DNA of 64,000 nucleotides. Origin: Candidatus Epulonipiscioides gigas (lineage in GTDB: Bacteria > Bacillota > Clostridia > Lachnospirales > Cellulosilyticaceae). A program made the translations under genes and the position numbers. The DNA is taken from assembly GCA_001983555.1 (NCBI GenBank), contig LJHE01000011.1, positions 1 through 64,000 on the forward strand, read 5' to 3'. Below, one piece after another: positions 1-7,473 of the stretch. The notes under the pieces were generated by a model. That model saw only the letters and a program-made list of their open reading frames with translations. It was not told where the DNA came from and made no database searches. Position 1 is the first letter of the stretch. Every line of letters begins with the position of its first letter.

Positions 1-263
1 AAATATTCTCAGACTGCATAGAGATGTACAGTACGCCATTATTAAGAAATTTTTAATATAAATAGGATTTTGCATTTTTCGCAAAATCTTGAACTGTTAA
101 TGATGAGAGAATTTCGGATATAAATAATTTGCAAGGTTTAAATTTATTAGGTTTTGCATTAATGACTGTTAGAGATAAGCTATTAATTTAGCATGATTTA
201 AGCCTATTATCAAAAATCAGTGTTGACTTTGGTATATAGGCTTATTGTTAAATAATATTTATT

Positions 264-1031
264 TTATCTGTACGCATTGATTAATTGGCCAACAGAATTA
301 TAGTCTACCTTATTTTTATTAGGATCTGTTAATTTATATTGACCATATTTTTGTGTAACAAATTCACTATTGGTTGACTTGGTAATATCTGTAAGTTGTT
401 CGTTAACATCGTCTAAAATATTTTCTGATACTTTTTTAAGTTCAGATATTTCTTCAAGCTTTTTCTCTTTTACAATTCCATATTCACTTTTAACGTGACT
501 TTCAATAATTCTTATTTGAGCATCTATATCATCTTGAATAGCTTGTGATTGCTCTATTTTTTCAACATCATTTTTTAATCCTATAATTTCAGATAACTGC
601 TTATTTGTAGTTTCTTCTATATTATTAGGATTTGAATATAATTTTGAATCTTCTTTCTTTTTTATAGCAGCTTCTTCTTGCTCTTTGATTCTTTCTTCTG
701 CAATTTGCTCTTCCAACTGAATCATTTTTTCGTCATACACTTCAAGCTCAGCTTGAATATCAGATATATCGCCACCATTAGCTAATGTTTTTGAAATTAG
801 AGCATTTTTACTTTCTAAAAGCTGATCTTTTTGCTTAGTTAAAGTATCAATCACAGACATAGCTTTTCCTTGTTTAGAAATAGTGAAAAAACTTTGTTGT
901 TTTTCACTTACTTCATTATTACTGTGTCCGTTTTCTTTTTGAGTAGGCTCTTCAACCTTATTATGCAAACCATAATTTATCTTTCCAAAATTATTATTAA
1001 TAGTATATTGATTGATTGTATTAAAATTCAT
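264..1031 (-). CDS. Hypothetical coiled-coil protein, 255 aa
   Basis: I do not recognise this protein. It has no signal peptide and no membrane segment, so it is probably cytoplasmic. Residues about 60 to 130 and 140 to 225 are rich in Glu, Lys, Gln and Leu and look like two long coiled-coil helices. The N-terminal 50 residues are Asn/Gln-rich and likely disordered. The start is well supported by a GGGGAGG ribosome-binding site about 7 bases before the ATG. It stands alone on the minus strand, divergent from the holin-like gene and the spoIIIA operon, and nothing in the context gives it a role. Real gene, unknown function. Confidence 0.75.
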   Translation of the reverse strand: MNFNTINQYTINNNFGKINYGLHNKVEEPTQKENGHSNNEVSEKQQSFFTISKQGKAMSVIDTLTKQKDQLLESKNALISKTLANGGDISDIQAELEVYDEKMIQLEEQIAEERIKEQEEAAIKKKEDSKLYSNPNNIEETTNKQLSEIIGLKNDVEKIEQSQAIQDDIDAQIRIIESHVKSEYGIVKEKKLEEISELKKVSENILDDVNEQLTDITKSTNSEFVTQKYGQYKLTDPNKNKVDYNSVGQLINAYR

Positions 1032-1334
1032 CGTAATCCTCCCCGTACTTTTCGTATATTTATTTAAGTAATAGCATATTATTTCCTACATAAAAATATA
1101 TCGACAATAGTTGTTATTTCTTTATATTTATTTGCATATATTTCTCTAGGAGAATAGCTTCTAAGTTATCACCAATAAACTTATAAAAATTGTTCTTTTG
1201 CTCCAAAAAACTTATCAATAATATATATATAAGTCGATTAAAAGTTATAAAAATAGCTGATGGAATTTCACAGTTTTTCAGTTTGTGCATATTATATTAT
1301 TAAGACAAATTAATATATAAAGGAGAGAAGAGAA
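1032..1334. other. Divergent intergenic region, AT-rich
   Basis: This gap of about 300 bases separates the two divergent genes. It must hold their promoters, but I see no convincing -35/-10 pair, RNA gene or strong hairpin. The ribosome-binding site of the rightward gene (AGGAG at 1321) lies at its end. Confidence 0.5.
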
Positions 1335-1574
1335 ATGGACAATCGTTGGAAAAATTATGGTCTTTGGGCAGCTATTTTTGCATTTATACCTTTACTACTT
1401 TCAGCTTTTGGAATTAACATAATACCAGCTGACTATAACGAAATAGTAACTGCATTCTTAGGTATATTGGTATTAGCTGGAATATTAAATAATCCTACTA
1501 CTGAAAATCCAGGTTTTAAGGATGACAAAAAAATTGATACTAAAGATGACACCAAAATTGATACTAAAAAATAA
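1335..1574 (+). CDS. Small holin-like membrane protein, 79 aa
   Basis: The first 55 residues hold two hydrophobic segments (about 10 to 27 and 36 to 52) joined by a short loop. They are followed by an NNPTT-x-N-x-GFKDD motif and a charged Asp/Lys tail. This pattern matches small phage-type holins (the Phage_holin_5_2 type), which form pores in the cytoplasmic membrane. The ribosome-binding site AGGAG at 1321 fits the ATG at 1335. No endolysin, portal or other phage gene is near, so it is a stand-alone chromosomal copy. It ends 18 bases before the sigma-E-type promoter of spoIIIA. Family assignment is from pattern only and the role is unknown. Confidence 0.6.
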   Translation: MDNRWKNYGLWAAIFAFIPLLLSAFGINIIPADYNEIVTAFLGILVLAGILNNPTTENPGFKDDKKIDTKDDTKIDTKK

Positions 1575-1592
1575 ATTAAAATGCCAAATTTT

Positions 1593-1622
1593 GTAATATT
1601 CCTCTTTCGCTGTGCATATAAT
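1593..1622 (+). promoter_or_regulatory. Sigma-E-type promoter of the spoIIIA operon
   Basis: A GTAATATT -35 box (1593-1600), a 14-base spacer and a CATATAAT -10 box (1615-1622) fit the Bacillus sigma-E consensus GKMATATT-N14-CATACAMT with one mismatch. Transcription would begin near 1630, about 30 bases before the spoIIIAA start. This is the expected mother-cell sigma factor for the operon. Confidence 0.75.
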
Positions 1623-1661
1623 ATATATAAATGTAATATTACGAAAGGGGATAATTTTTTT

Positions 1662-2600
1662 ATGATAGATACAATTGCAGAAATTTTGCCAAGGCATATA
1701 AAATATATGTTGGCACGAACAAGCTCAACAATAATTAAAAATTTAGAAGAAATTAGAATAAGAGTAAACAAACCAATTATGCTTAGAACGCATGAGAATG
1801 AATTTGCAATTTTTGAAAATGGTATATGCAAAATCACACAAGGATATATAGCAACTAAAGCTGATTTAGAGGGAATTTTAAAATTTGCTAGTGGATTTTC
1901 ATTATATGCATTAGAAGATGAACTTAGATCAGGATTTATTACAATTTCTGGTGGTCATAGAATAGGAGTTGTAGGTAAAGCTGTTATAGATAATAAAAAT
2001 TTAAAAACTCTTACAAACATATCGGCAATTAATATAAGAGTTGCACGAGAAGTTATTGGAGCGGGAAATAAAATTGTTCCCTACATATATAAAAATAAGA
2101 GAGTGTGCAATACATTAATAGTTTCTCCACCCAAATGTGGAAAAACAACTATCTTACGAGATATTATAAGAAACTTAAGTAATGGGGAAAGTTTAGGAAC
2201 ATCTTATAATGTCGGATTAGTGGACGAGCGCTCGGAAATTGCTGCTTGTTTTATGGGTGTTCCGCAAAACGATGTTGGATTACGAACAGATGTACTTGAT
2301 GCTGCTCCAAAAGCACAAGGTATAAATATGTTGCTTAGATCTATGTCTCCTGATATTATTGCTGTTGACGAAATTGGAAAAGATGAAGATTATAAGGCGA
2401 TTTTTGATGCTCTGATTGTGGGGGTTTCTGTTATTTGTACTATACATGGATATGGTCTTGAGGATTGCTTGAATAAACCTCTTCTTAAAGATATGTTGGA
2501 CAAAAAATTGTTTGATAGAATAGTGGTTCTTTCTAATTGTCCAAAGGTTGGGACTGTCAGTAAAATAATAGATGTTGGCAATAATTTTAGTGAGATATAA
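1662..2600 (+). CDS. spoIIIAA: Stage III sporulation protein AA, secretion-type ATPase
   Basis: SpoIIIAA is the AAA-type ATPase, related to type II/IV secretion ATPases, that works on the mother-cell side of the SpoIIIA-SpoIIQ channel between mother cell and forespore. The protein has 312 residues, close to the usual length of about 307. A Walker A-like loop (SPPKCGKTT, about residues 144 to 152) and a Walker B segment (DIIAVDEIG) are visible. The ATG at 1662 is preferred because AAAGGGG lies 11 bases upstream; an in-frame ATG at 1581 would start upstream of the promoter. It is the first gene of the eight-gene operon. Confidence 0.95.
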   Translation: MIDTIAEILPRHIKYMLARTSSTIIKNLEEIRIRVNKPIMLRTHENEFAIFENGICKITQGYIATKADLEGILKFASGFSLYALEDELRSGFITISGGHRIGVVGKAVIDNKNLKTLTNISAINIRVAREVIGAGNKIVPYIYKNKRVCNTLIVSPPKCGKTTILRDIIRNLSNGESLGTSYNVGLVDERSEIAACFMGVPQNDVGLRTDVLDAAPKAQGINMLLRSMSPDIIAVDEIGKDEDYKAIFDALIVGVSVICTIHGYGLEDCLNKPLLKDMLDKKLFDRIVVLSNCPKVGTVSKIIDVGNNFSEI

Positions 2601-2613
2601 GGTTGGTGAGCAC

Positions 2614-3126
2614 ATGAGAATATTGGGATTAGCTTTGATTTTAATATCCTGTACAATTTTAGGATTTGTATATGATTCACAGGAAAAAAAACGTGTTTTA
2701 CAGCTAGAAGAGTTGCTTTTTGGGTTCAATCTCCTAAAAAGTGAAATTGAATATAAACTGACTCCTTTAATTGAAGCATTAAAATTAACTTCAGCTAAAA
2801 CAGGTAATGGTATAGATAAACTTTTTTATTTGTATGCATATAAACTTGAACAAAGAAATGAAACTGATGAAAAAAAGATGTGGAAAGATACTCTTATACA
2901 ATCATCAAAATTATTAAAGCTTACTGAAGAAGATTTAAAAATAATTGAACCTTTTGGAGATATTAGTTTTTTAGATAGAGAAACACAAAAAATTAATATT
3001 AATTGGTTATTAGAAGAACTTAAAAGAAAAAAAGATGATGCTAATGAAATCTATCAAAAACGTAGTAAAGTTTATTGTAGTATGGGTATTTTATTGGGAT
3101 TATCAATAGTTATTGTATTAATATAG
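2614..3126 (+). CDS. spoIIIAB: Stage III sporulation protein AB
   Basis: SpoIIIAB is a membrane protein of the SpoIIIA complex resembling secretion-system platform proteins (GspF-like). It has 170 residues, as in the family. A hydrophobic N-terminal segment is followed by a helical cytoplasmic region containing LEELLFGFNLLKSEIEY, and a C-terminal membrane segment ends the protein. The ATG at 2614, 13 bases after spoIIIAA, gives the correct family N-terminus MRILGL. The preceding Shine-Dalgarno match is weak, so translation may be coupled to spoIIIAA. Confidence 0.93.
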   Translation: MRILGLALILISCTILGFVYDSQEKKRVLQLEELLFGFNLLKSEIEYKLTPLIEALKLTSAKTGNGIDKLFYLYAYKLEQRNETDEKKMWKDTLIQSSKLLKLTEEDLKIIEPFGDISFLDRETQKININWLLEELKRKKDDANEIYQKRSKVYCSMGILLGLSIVIVLI

Positions 3127-3136
3127 GAGGAACTAA

Positions 3137-3331
3137 ATGGATATTACATTAATTCTTAAGATTGCAGGTCTTGGACTTGGTCTTTGGGCAGTACAACAAA
3201 TTTTAGACCAAGCTGGTATGAAAGATGCTTCAAAATATGTTGGAATAGCTGGAACATTAGTAGTAATTATGGTTGTAGTTAATGAAATAATGGATTTTTT
3301 TACTACAATTCAAACGTTTTTTACGTTTTAG
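3137..3331 (+). CDS. spoIIIAC: Stage III sporulation protein AC
   Basis: This small integral membrane protein of 64 residues has two transmembrane helices and the conserved GLGLWAVQQILDQAGMKDASKY segment near residues 12 to 34. SpoIIIAC and SpoIIIAD form the membrane base of the SpoIIIA channel. The length equals the usual family size. A TAGGAGG ribosome-binding site precedes the ATG and the gene lies 10 bases after spoIIIAB. Confidence 0.95.
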   Translation: MDITLILKIAGLGLGLWAVQQILDQAGMKDASKYVGIAGTLVVIMVVVNEIMDFFTTIQTFFTF

Positions 3332-3344
3332 AGGCGGTGATTAA

Positions 3345-3728
3345 ATGAATATCTTACAATTAGTAAGTTTTGCCGCAATAAGTGTTGTTTTGATTAAAAT
3401 TTTAGATACTATTGGTTCTAAAGTTACTATTTATATAAAAATTTTAGTAGGACTTGCTATTTTGGGGTTTGCTTGTACACAACTTGATGTTATTTTTTCT
3501 ATTATTACAGAGCTTGCTAATAAAATAAACATAGAAGGTACTTATCTTGAAATTATTTTTAAAATTATAGGAATTGCTTATATAGCAGAATTTGCTATAC
3601 AACTTTGCTCTGATGCTGGCGAAAAAGATATTGGGACTAAAATCGGATTTGCAGCCAAAATAATGATTTTTGTGGTAGCAGCCCCTGTAATTTTAGCGCT
3701 TGTTGAACTTATAACGGCACTTTTATAA
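3345..3728 (+). CDS. spoIIIAD: Stage III sporulation protein AD
   Basis: SpoIIIAD is the membrane partner of SpoIIIAC. It has 127 residues with about four hydrophobic segments and a charged CSDAGEKDIGTKIGFAAK stretch near residues 87 to 104 that is typical of the family. GAGGCGGTG precedes the ATG. It is transcribed with its neighbours, with gaps of 13 and 14 bases. Confidence 0.93.
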   Translation: MNILQLVSFAAISVVLIKILDTIGSKVTIYIKILVGLAILGFACTQLDVIFSIITELANKINIEGTYLEIIFKIIGIAYIAEFAIQLCSDAGEKDIGTKIGFAAKIMIFVVAAPVILALVELITALL

Positions 3729-3742
3729 GGAGATGTGACAAA

Positions 3743-4915
3743 ATGCATAAGATTAAACTATTAATATTACTTATTTGTTGCCTATTTGGAGTAGAAATTA
3801 GAGCAACAGAACAATCTCCCAATATAAGCGCAGATCAAATTATAGAAACACAACTTGAATTGTTTAATTGGGAAGAAATTAATAAATTAGAAGAAGAACT
3901 TTCTCAGAATGTTCCAGAACTTAAAGACTTTAATTTAAAAAATGAAATAAGTCTTATATTAAGTGGACAAAAAGAATTTAATTTAGCAGTAATGCTTGAA
4001 TTTATAAAAGATCGTATTTTAGGTGAATTTTTTATGTATATAAGTGTTATTGTAAGATTTATTTTGATTGTACTATTATGTCATCTTCTTAACCACTTAA
4101 GCTCAGCTTTTGAATCAAAAAATACAACTAAAATCGCTTTTTTTGTGTGTAATATAGTTATTTTATATAGCATTATGGAATCATTAGTATTAATTGTAGA
4201 AGTTGCTCAGAATACAATAAATACTTTACAAGGAATTATGCTCATAATGTTACCTACTTTACTTGCTTTTATGGCAACATCTGGGTATATAGCAACATCA
4301 GCAGCATTATCTCCTGTTATCATTGGAGCTCTTAATCTTATGGTGTTTATAATTCAAACTATATTATTACCTAGTGTAGTTATAGTAATCATATTACAAA
4401 TTATAAATAATATGAGCGAAACAGCGGAATTTAAATTTAATAAATTTATTGCTTTATATTATAGAGTAAGTAAATGGGCTTTAAGAACTATATTTGTATT
4501 AAGTCTTACAATTATGGGACTTTATAGAATGTCTCTACCATTTACAGATGCAACTATGAAAAAAGTTGGTCTTACGCTTTCAACTAAATTTATACCTATT
4601 TTAGGAAATGCTGTAAGTGGAGCAGTGGACATAATTATTCAAATATCTGGAATGATTAAAAATGCTTTTGGTATAGGAGTAATTATTTTAATTGTATTAG
4701 TAATTGCTACTCCATTATTAAAAATATTTGTATATATATGTATGTTTCATATTGCAGGTGCATTTATTGAAACTATGGGAGATAAAAAAATGTCTAAAAC
4801 TGCAACAGATATTGGAAAAGGTTGTGAGTTTATTATGAGCTGTGTAGGTGTTGTATCAATTTTATCTATATTAACATTGGTCGTATGTATGAGTGTTGGT
4901 GCTGGATTATTGTAA
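3743..4915 (+). CDS. spoIIIAE: Stage III sporulation protein AE
   Basis: SpoIIIAE is the large polytopic membrane protein of the SpoIIIA channel. It has 390 residues, close to the usual length of about 400. A cleavable-type signal (residues 1 to about 21) precedes a soluble region to about residue 90, then seven or more membrane helices. The segment SLPFTDATMKKVGLTLSTKF and the loop GDKKMSKTATDIGKGCEF are typical of the family. The ribosome-binding site AAGGAGATG lies 9 bases before the ATG. Confidence 0.94.
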   Translation: MHKIKLLILLICCLFGVEIRATEQSPNISADQIIETQLELFNWEEINKLEEELSQNVPELKDFNLKNEISLILSGQKEFNLAVMLEFIKDRILGEFFMYISVIVRFILIVLLCHLLNHLSSAFESKNTTKIAFFVCNIVILYSIMESLVLIVEVAQNTINTLQGIMLIMLPTLLAFMATSGYIATSAALSPVIIGALNLMVFIIQTILLPSVVIVIILQIINNMSETAEFKFNKFIALYYRVSKWALRTIFVLSLTIMGLYRMSLPFTDATMKKVGLTLSTKFIPILGNAVSGAVDIIIQISGMIKNAFGIGVIILIVLVIATPLLKIFVYICMFHIAGAFIETMGDKKMSKTATDIGKGCEFIMSCVGVVSILSILTLVVCMSVGAGLL

Positions 4916-4929
4916 AGGAGCGTAAAAAA

Positions 4930-5526
4930 ATGATTGAATATTTAAAAGTGTTAGTTTGGACTATGCTTTTTATAGTTGTTATTGAAATGATCCTTCCAAG
5001 TTCAGCTTTACAAAAATATATAAAACTTATATTACGATTTATTTTGATTTATACAATTATTGCTCCTATTGTAGGGATATTGTTTAAAGAGGATATTTTT
5101 GAAATAACAAAATATGATGAATATATAAGTTTATATAATGAACAATTTGATCTTATGACAGAACAAGGTATACGAATGGAAGATTATGAAAGAGAACTAC
5201 AAGATAGTTTTGAACTAAGAGAAAAAGCACTAATTAAAGAAAGGATAGAAAAAGAACTTGACATTAGTGTGGAAGTAATGGTATCTTCTATCATGGAGAA
5301 TTATACACCACAATTAACTGATATAGAATTAACTGTTTCACCAAAAAAAGAAGAAAAAAATGCAGGTGATCATTTGATAATGGTTCCAAAAATAGTTATT
5401 GGAAATAAGTCAGATAGTATTCGACTTTACCAAAAAAATATAGAAAAAGAAATAAAAAAGTTACTAAGTGACTTCTATAATTTGGGACAGGTTAATATAT
5501 ATATATTAGTACAAGATGTAAAATGA
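4930..5526 (+). CDS. spoIIIAF: Stage III sporulation protein AF
   Basis: SpoIIIAF is a bitopic protein of the SpoIIIA complex whose soluble domain has a ring-building fold. It has 198 residues, with two hydrophobic helices in the first 55 (one contains IEMILPSSALQKYI) and a charged extracytoplasmic domain. The ATG at 4930 is chosen because AAAGGAG lies about 9 bases upstream; an earlier in-frame ATG at 4885 lies inside spoIIIAE and lacks a site. Family identity is firm from context and N-terminal pattern. Confidence 0.9.
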   Translation: MIEYLKVLVWTMLFIVVIEMILPSSALQKYIKLILRFILIYTIIAPIVGILFKEDIFEITKYDEYISLYNEQFDLMTEQGIRMEDYERELQDSFELREKALIKERIEKELDISVEVMVSSIMENYTPQLTDIELTVSPKKEEKNAGDHLIMVPKIVIGNKSDSIRLYQKNIEKEIKKLLSDFYNLGQVNIYILVQDVK

Positions 5527-5539
5527 AAGGGGAACAATT

Positions 5540-6673
5540 ATGTCGGATAAAAATACGCATAATAAAAGTATACGTGAAGTAGCTAAAGAAAATACTGCGA
5601 AAACCTCTATAAGAGATGCAGCTAAAGAACATACTGCTAAAACCTCTATAAGAGATGCAGCTAAAGAACATACTGCTAAAACATCTATAAGAGACGCAGC
5701 TAAAGAACATACTGCTAAAACATCTATAAGAGACGCAGCTAAAAAAAATACTGCAAAAACATCTATAAAAGACGCAGCTAAAGAACATAATGCTAAAACA
5801 TCTATAAGAGACGCAGCTAAAGAAAATAATATGCAAGAAACACTTAAAAAATCACAATTAGAACCTAGTTTAGGCGAAAAAAATATTTTAACATATTTTT
5901 CTGATGAGACAGATAACGCTCAAGCAGAAAAATCACCATACAATTATGAAAAAAAAGATAATTTTACTAATAGAGCCTCAGACAAAGTAATTAAAGATGT
6001 AGAAGATATTGTTATTAAAAGAACACTTGATAAAATGACAGAAGGAATAACTGAAAAAGAAAAAAAGGGCAAAAATTTATTTGAAAGAAGTTTTGATAAA
6101 ATAGAAGGAGCTTTTGGTAAAAAAACAACAGCTATTTTAGCTGCAACTGCTATAATCGGAATTATGTTAACAATAATTTATGAAAATTCAGATGATGAAT
6201 CTTTATTAGGAGTTCAAACTTTTAATCAAACTGAACCACCAATTATTGAAGAAGTATTAAGTAAAACTACTAAAGAAATACAGCCTACATATGCTAAACA
6301 AATTGAAGACCAATTAAAAGATATATTAAAAAAAATAGCTAACCTTGGTGATGTTGACGTTATGGTTACGCTAAAAAGTTCATCTGAAAAAGTTTTAGCA
6401 GAAGATGTAAATACTAGAATAAATATTGTTGATGAAATAGACTCACAAGGTGGGAAAAGTACAATAACAGAGGAAGACCATATAAGTAGTATAATAATGA
6501 GTGGAAACGATCCTTATGTAATTCGTGAAGATATGCCACAAATAGAAGGTGTATTAGTTGTTGCACAAGGTGGAGATAATGTTAGTATTCAATCTGCTAT
6601 TATTAATGCTGTTTCATCATTATTAGACATTCCCGTACATAAAGTTACGGTATTAAAAATGGAAAATAAATAG
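5540..6673 (+). CDS. spoIIIAG: Stage III sporulation protein AG with N-terminal repeat extension
   Basis: SpoIIIAG forms the large extracytoplasmic ring of the SpoIIIA-SpoIIQ channel. The core is recognisable: one transmembrane helix (about residues 195 to 214) followed by a ring-building domain with LGDVDVMVTLKSSSEKV, PYVIREDMPQIEGVLVVAQGG and a C-terminal VHKVTVLKM. The protein has 377 residues against about 230 in Bacillus. The excess is on the mother-cell side: residues 15 to 92 are six tandem copies of a 13-residue unit (consensus AKEHTAKTSIRDA), followed by about 100 charged residues. The repeat is charged and predicted helical. AAAGGGGAAC precedes the ATG. The function of the extension is unknown. 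Confidence 0.92.
   Translation: MSDKNTHNKSIREVAKENTAKTSIRDAAKEHTAKTSIRDAAKEHTAKTSIRDAAKEHTAKTSIRDAAKKNTAKTSIKDAAKEHNAKTSIRDAAKENNMQETLKKSQLEPSLGEKNILTYFSDETDNAQAEKSPYNYEKKDNFTNRASDKVIKDVEDIVIKRTLDKMTEGITEKEKKGKNLFERSFDKIEGAFGKKTTAILAATAIIGIMLTIIYENSDDESLLGVQTFNQTEPPIIEEVLSKTTKEIQPTYAKQIEDQLKDILKKIANLGDVDVMVTLKSSSEKVLAEDVNTRINIVDEIDSQGGKSTITEEDHISSIIMSGNDPYVIREDMPQIEGVLVVAQGGDNVSIQSAIINAVSSLLDIPVHKVTVLKMENK
5582..5815 (+). repeat. Six 39-bp in-frame tandem repeats in spoIIIAG
   Basis: Six head-to-tail 39-base units encode the 13-residue AKEHTAKTSIRDA repeat. Copies 2 to 4 are nearly identical in DNA, which suggests recent slippage or recombination. A degenerate earlier unit (NKSIREV) lies just before. 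Confidence 0.95.
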
Positions 6674-6683
6674 GGGGACGCAA

Positions 6684-7358
6684 ATGTATAATTTTAAAAG
6701 AAATGAATTAATAATTACAGTTTTAGTTTTTATGATTGCTATAGGAGGATATTTACAATTAAAAACAAATCCTGAAAATTTACCAACTTTTGTAACAGAC
6801 GAAAAAATTAAAGTTCAAGAGGAAGTGACAGATATTAATTCTGATAACTTGATGGAATTTTTAATACTTGCTCCAGATATTGAAGGAAATAATGTTGATG
6901 TAAATGAAACTATTCAAAATACAACTTTAACACCTAGTGCAGCGGGAGCAGAAGTAATTATTTCAAAAATAGATGGAACACAACAAACAGTATCGACTAA
7001 TATTAATTCTTCTGAGTATTTTGTAAAGGAGAAAATGATACGTGAGCAATCAAGATCAAGTGAAATGGCACAATTAAATGACTTTATTTCAAAACCTGAA
7101 CTTGATGCTGATACAAAGTCTAAAGCGGCACAATCTCTTCTTGCTCTTCAAGATAAAATTGAAAAAGAAAATGATTGTGAATCTTTACTTCGTGCAAAAG
7201 GATTTGAAGATGTATTTGTAAGAATAGATGATGTAAATGTTGATGTTATGCTTGATAGAACAGAATTAACAGATGAAGATATAGCTCAAATTGAAGATAT
7301 TGTAAGCAGATCTACAAAATATAAGGTTAGTCAAATTAGAATTCATATAAAGCAATAA
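6684..7358 (+). CDS. spoIIIAH: Stage III sporulation protein AH
   Basis: SpoIIIAH is the mother-cell membrane protein that binds forespore SpoIIQ across the intermembrane space and ties the channel together. It has 224 residues, as expected. One N-terminal membrane helix (about residues 8 to 24) is followed by a linker and a YscJ/FliF-like domain with SEMAQLNDFIS, KAAQSLLALQDKIEKE and a C-terminal ISRSTKYKVSQIRI-type segment. GGGGG precedes the ATG. It is the last gene of the operon and is followed by a terminator. Confidence 0.95.
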   Translation: MYNFKRNELIITVLVFMIAIGGYLQLKTNPENLPTFVTDEKIKVQEEVTDINSDNLMEFLILAPDIEGNNVDVNETIQNTTLTPSAAGAEVIISKIDGTQQTVSTNINSSEYFVKEKMIREQSRSSEMAQLNDFISKPELDADTKSKAAQSLLALQDKIEKENDCESLLRAKGFEDVFVRIDDVNVDVMLDRTELTDEDIAQIEDIVSRSTKYKVSQIRIHIKQ

Positions 7359-7367
7359 ATAATTTAT

Positions 7368-7393
7368 GACATGGGCAACCATGTCTTTTTTTT
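7368..7393 (+). terminator. Intrinsic terminator of the spoIIIA operon
   Basis: A perfect 7-bp stem (GACATGG/CCATGTC) with a GCAA tetraloop is followed by eight T residues, 9 bases after the spoIIIAH stop codon. Confidence 0.9.
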
Positions 7394-7473
7394 ACCCAGA
7401 TATTACCTTTTTAGTGGCTTTTATTTTTAATAAAATAGTATTATCATATAAAAAAAATAAGGAGGATTTTTCA

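Noticed and set aside
1286-1315. Sigma-E or sigma-G promoter before the holin-like gene
   Set aside because: A TGCATATT -35-like box is present but no matching -10 box lies at 13 to 18 bases.
2130-2160. SpoIIIAA Walker A with Ser in place of the first Gly (SPPKCGKTT) as a defect
   Set aside because: I recall SPP-type loops as normal in SpoIIIAA proteins, and the GKT core is intact.
5492-5836. Minus-strand frame of repeated FFSCVSYRCFS units
   Set aside because: It is the shadow of the spoIIIAG repeats, with no start signal.
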